Assembly (NCBI GenBank): GCA_020744425.1
Contig: JAGMUV010000007.1
Location: forward strand, 186,001-250,000
Length of the DNA: 64,000 nt
Reading direction: 5' to 3'
DNA from: Dactylonectria macrodidyma
Lineage: Eukaryota > Ascomycota > Sordariomycetes > Hypocreales > Nectriaceae
Position numbers and translations under genes: made by a program. How positions within the stretch are numbered: position 1 is the stretch's first letter; each line of letters opens with the position of its first letter. Below the pieces are notes generated by a model that worked only from the letters and a program-made list of their open reading frames with translations, had not been told where the DNA came from and made no database searches. This document shows positions 63,330 to 64,000 of the stretch, piece by piece.

Positions 63330-64000
63330 TCAAAGGCCAGCTCGCGCCTCTCATTTCAGTTGTTGACAAAGAGTTTCAGTCCGCGTTTAAGGCGAGACCA
63401 TCTCTATTCTTCCGGCTTCGGCTAAATAGCGGCGCACTATGACCCCAGTCCAGTATGAGTGTCATAACACGGCCAGTATAACTCAAACGGACGATCGTCC
63501 TCGGATTCACATGTTAAGCAATTATCGTTCATGTTATTTTACCTTATGTATTAGAATCCAGACAATGCCCGCATTTGATTGGCTTTAGATGGAGCCCCTA
63601 GTTTGCTGAAGTGTGTATGCAGGGTAGGGTGGCTGATGAACCAGTCTATCCATGAATGACCAGATACCAATCAAAAGACGGAGGTGAAGATTGATTAGTA
63701 TTTTACTTAAAGTGTGGATGATGAGATGATCCCATCTTCGCTAGATTAGTTTTTGTATTCTTTCTTAGCACACAGCACTACGTAGAACATTAAGAGGTTG
63801 GGGCTTCAAAACAATTTCATTCCGATCCACAAAGACAAACTGAAAACAAGGATTCCTGCTTCTACACGGGAAGATTGACGACTCGGGTCTTCATAGTAGT
63901 TTCTAACCTTCAATTCAGTATCTAATTAAGGTATACTAATTCAACAAAAACCTAGACTTTAATTCAGCTTGTCTTGTCAGTCATAATTCAGCGTACGCGC
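63330..64000. other. Intergenic region to window end
   Basis: 671 bp, increasingly AT-rich; no gene recognised. It contains the promoter of the Zn2Cys6 gene ending at 61857. Confidence 0.5.

Overview
The window looks like nuclear DNA of a filamentous ascomycete, most likely a Sordariomycete of the Hypocreales (Fusarium-like); the family is an inference. Evidence: short spliceosomal introns of about 40-92 nt, usually with a CTAAC/CTAAT-type branch point; five Zn2Cys6 activators; a NACHT-ankyrin NLR-like gene; a rhodopsin-like seven-helix membrane protein; and an intron-containing tRNA-Pro. No gene is arranged as a bacterial operon. Exon structures were worked out by hand from splice signals and frame continuity.

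Left part, 1-4.7 kb: the 3' end of an amino acid/choline permease, a secreted Thr/Ser-rich protein with an apple/PAN-like Cys region and Kex2-type repeats, and a Zn2Cys6 regulator. From 4.9 to 18.9 kb lies a compact gene cluster: Zn2Cys6 regulator, VOC/glyoxalase-fold protein, SDR, P450, EthD protein, serine beta-lactamase-fold hydrolase, SDR, SDR. It has no PKS, NRPS or terpene synthase. Its intergenic regions repeatedly carry one motif, close to TCCGTGGAATCCGTGGA, which I did not see in the other promoters I read. I read this as one regulon, probably controlled by the resident Zn2Cys6 protein and more likely catabolic/detoxifying or tailoring than self-contained biosynthesis. A further SDR (19.7-20.7 kb) lacks the motif.

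Middle, 21-42 kb: tRNA-Pro(AGG), a 1588-aa STAND/NACHT-ankyrin protein, an LRR-like uncharacterised protein, then an accessory-looking stretch (28.3-36 kb). That stretch holds two related copies of an unrecognised gene (one with an in-frame amber codon, one clearly degenerate), two degenerate tandem-repeat arrays and an F-box-like gene. An arrestin-like adaptor, a Zn2Cys6 regulator and a gene-free 2.2-kb stretch with retroelement-like sequence follow.

Right part, 42-64 kb: a large membrane protein, a rhodopsin-like membrane protein, a GNA-type mannose-binding lectin, then three minus-strand genes (secreted serine beta-lactamase-fold protein lacking its catalytic Ser and Lys, Zn2Cys6 regulator, metallo-beta-lactamase lactonase-like enzyme). 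Last comes a MAL-type locus: GH13 alpha-glucosidase, divergent MFS sugar transporter and a Zn2Cys6 regulator, with CGG-N9-CGG in the shared promoter. The transporter would import alpha-glucosides, the glucosidase would hydrolyse them inside the cell, and the regulator would switch both on.
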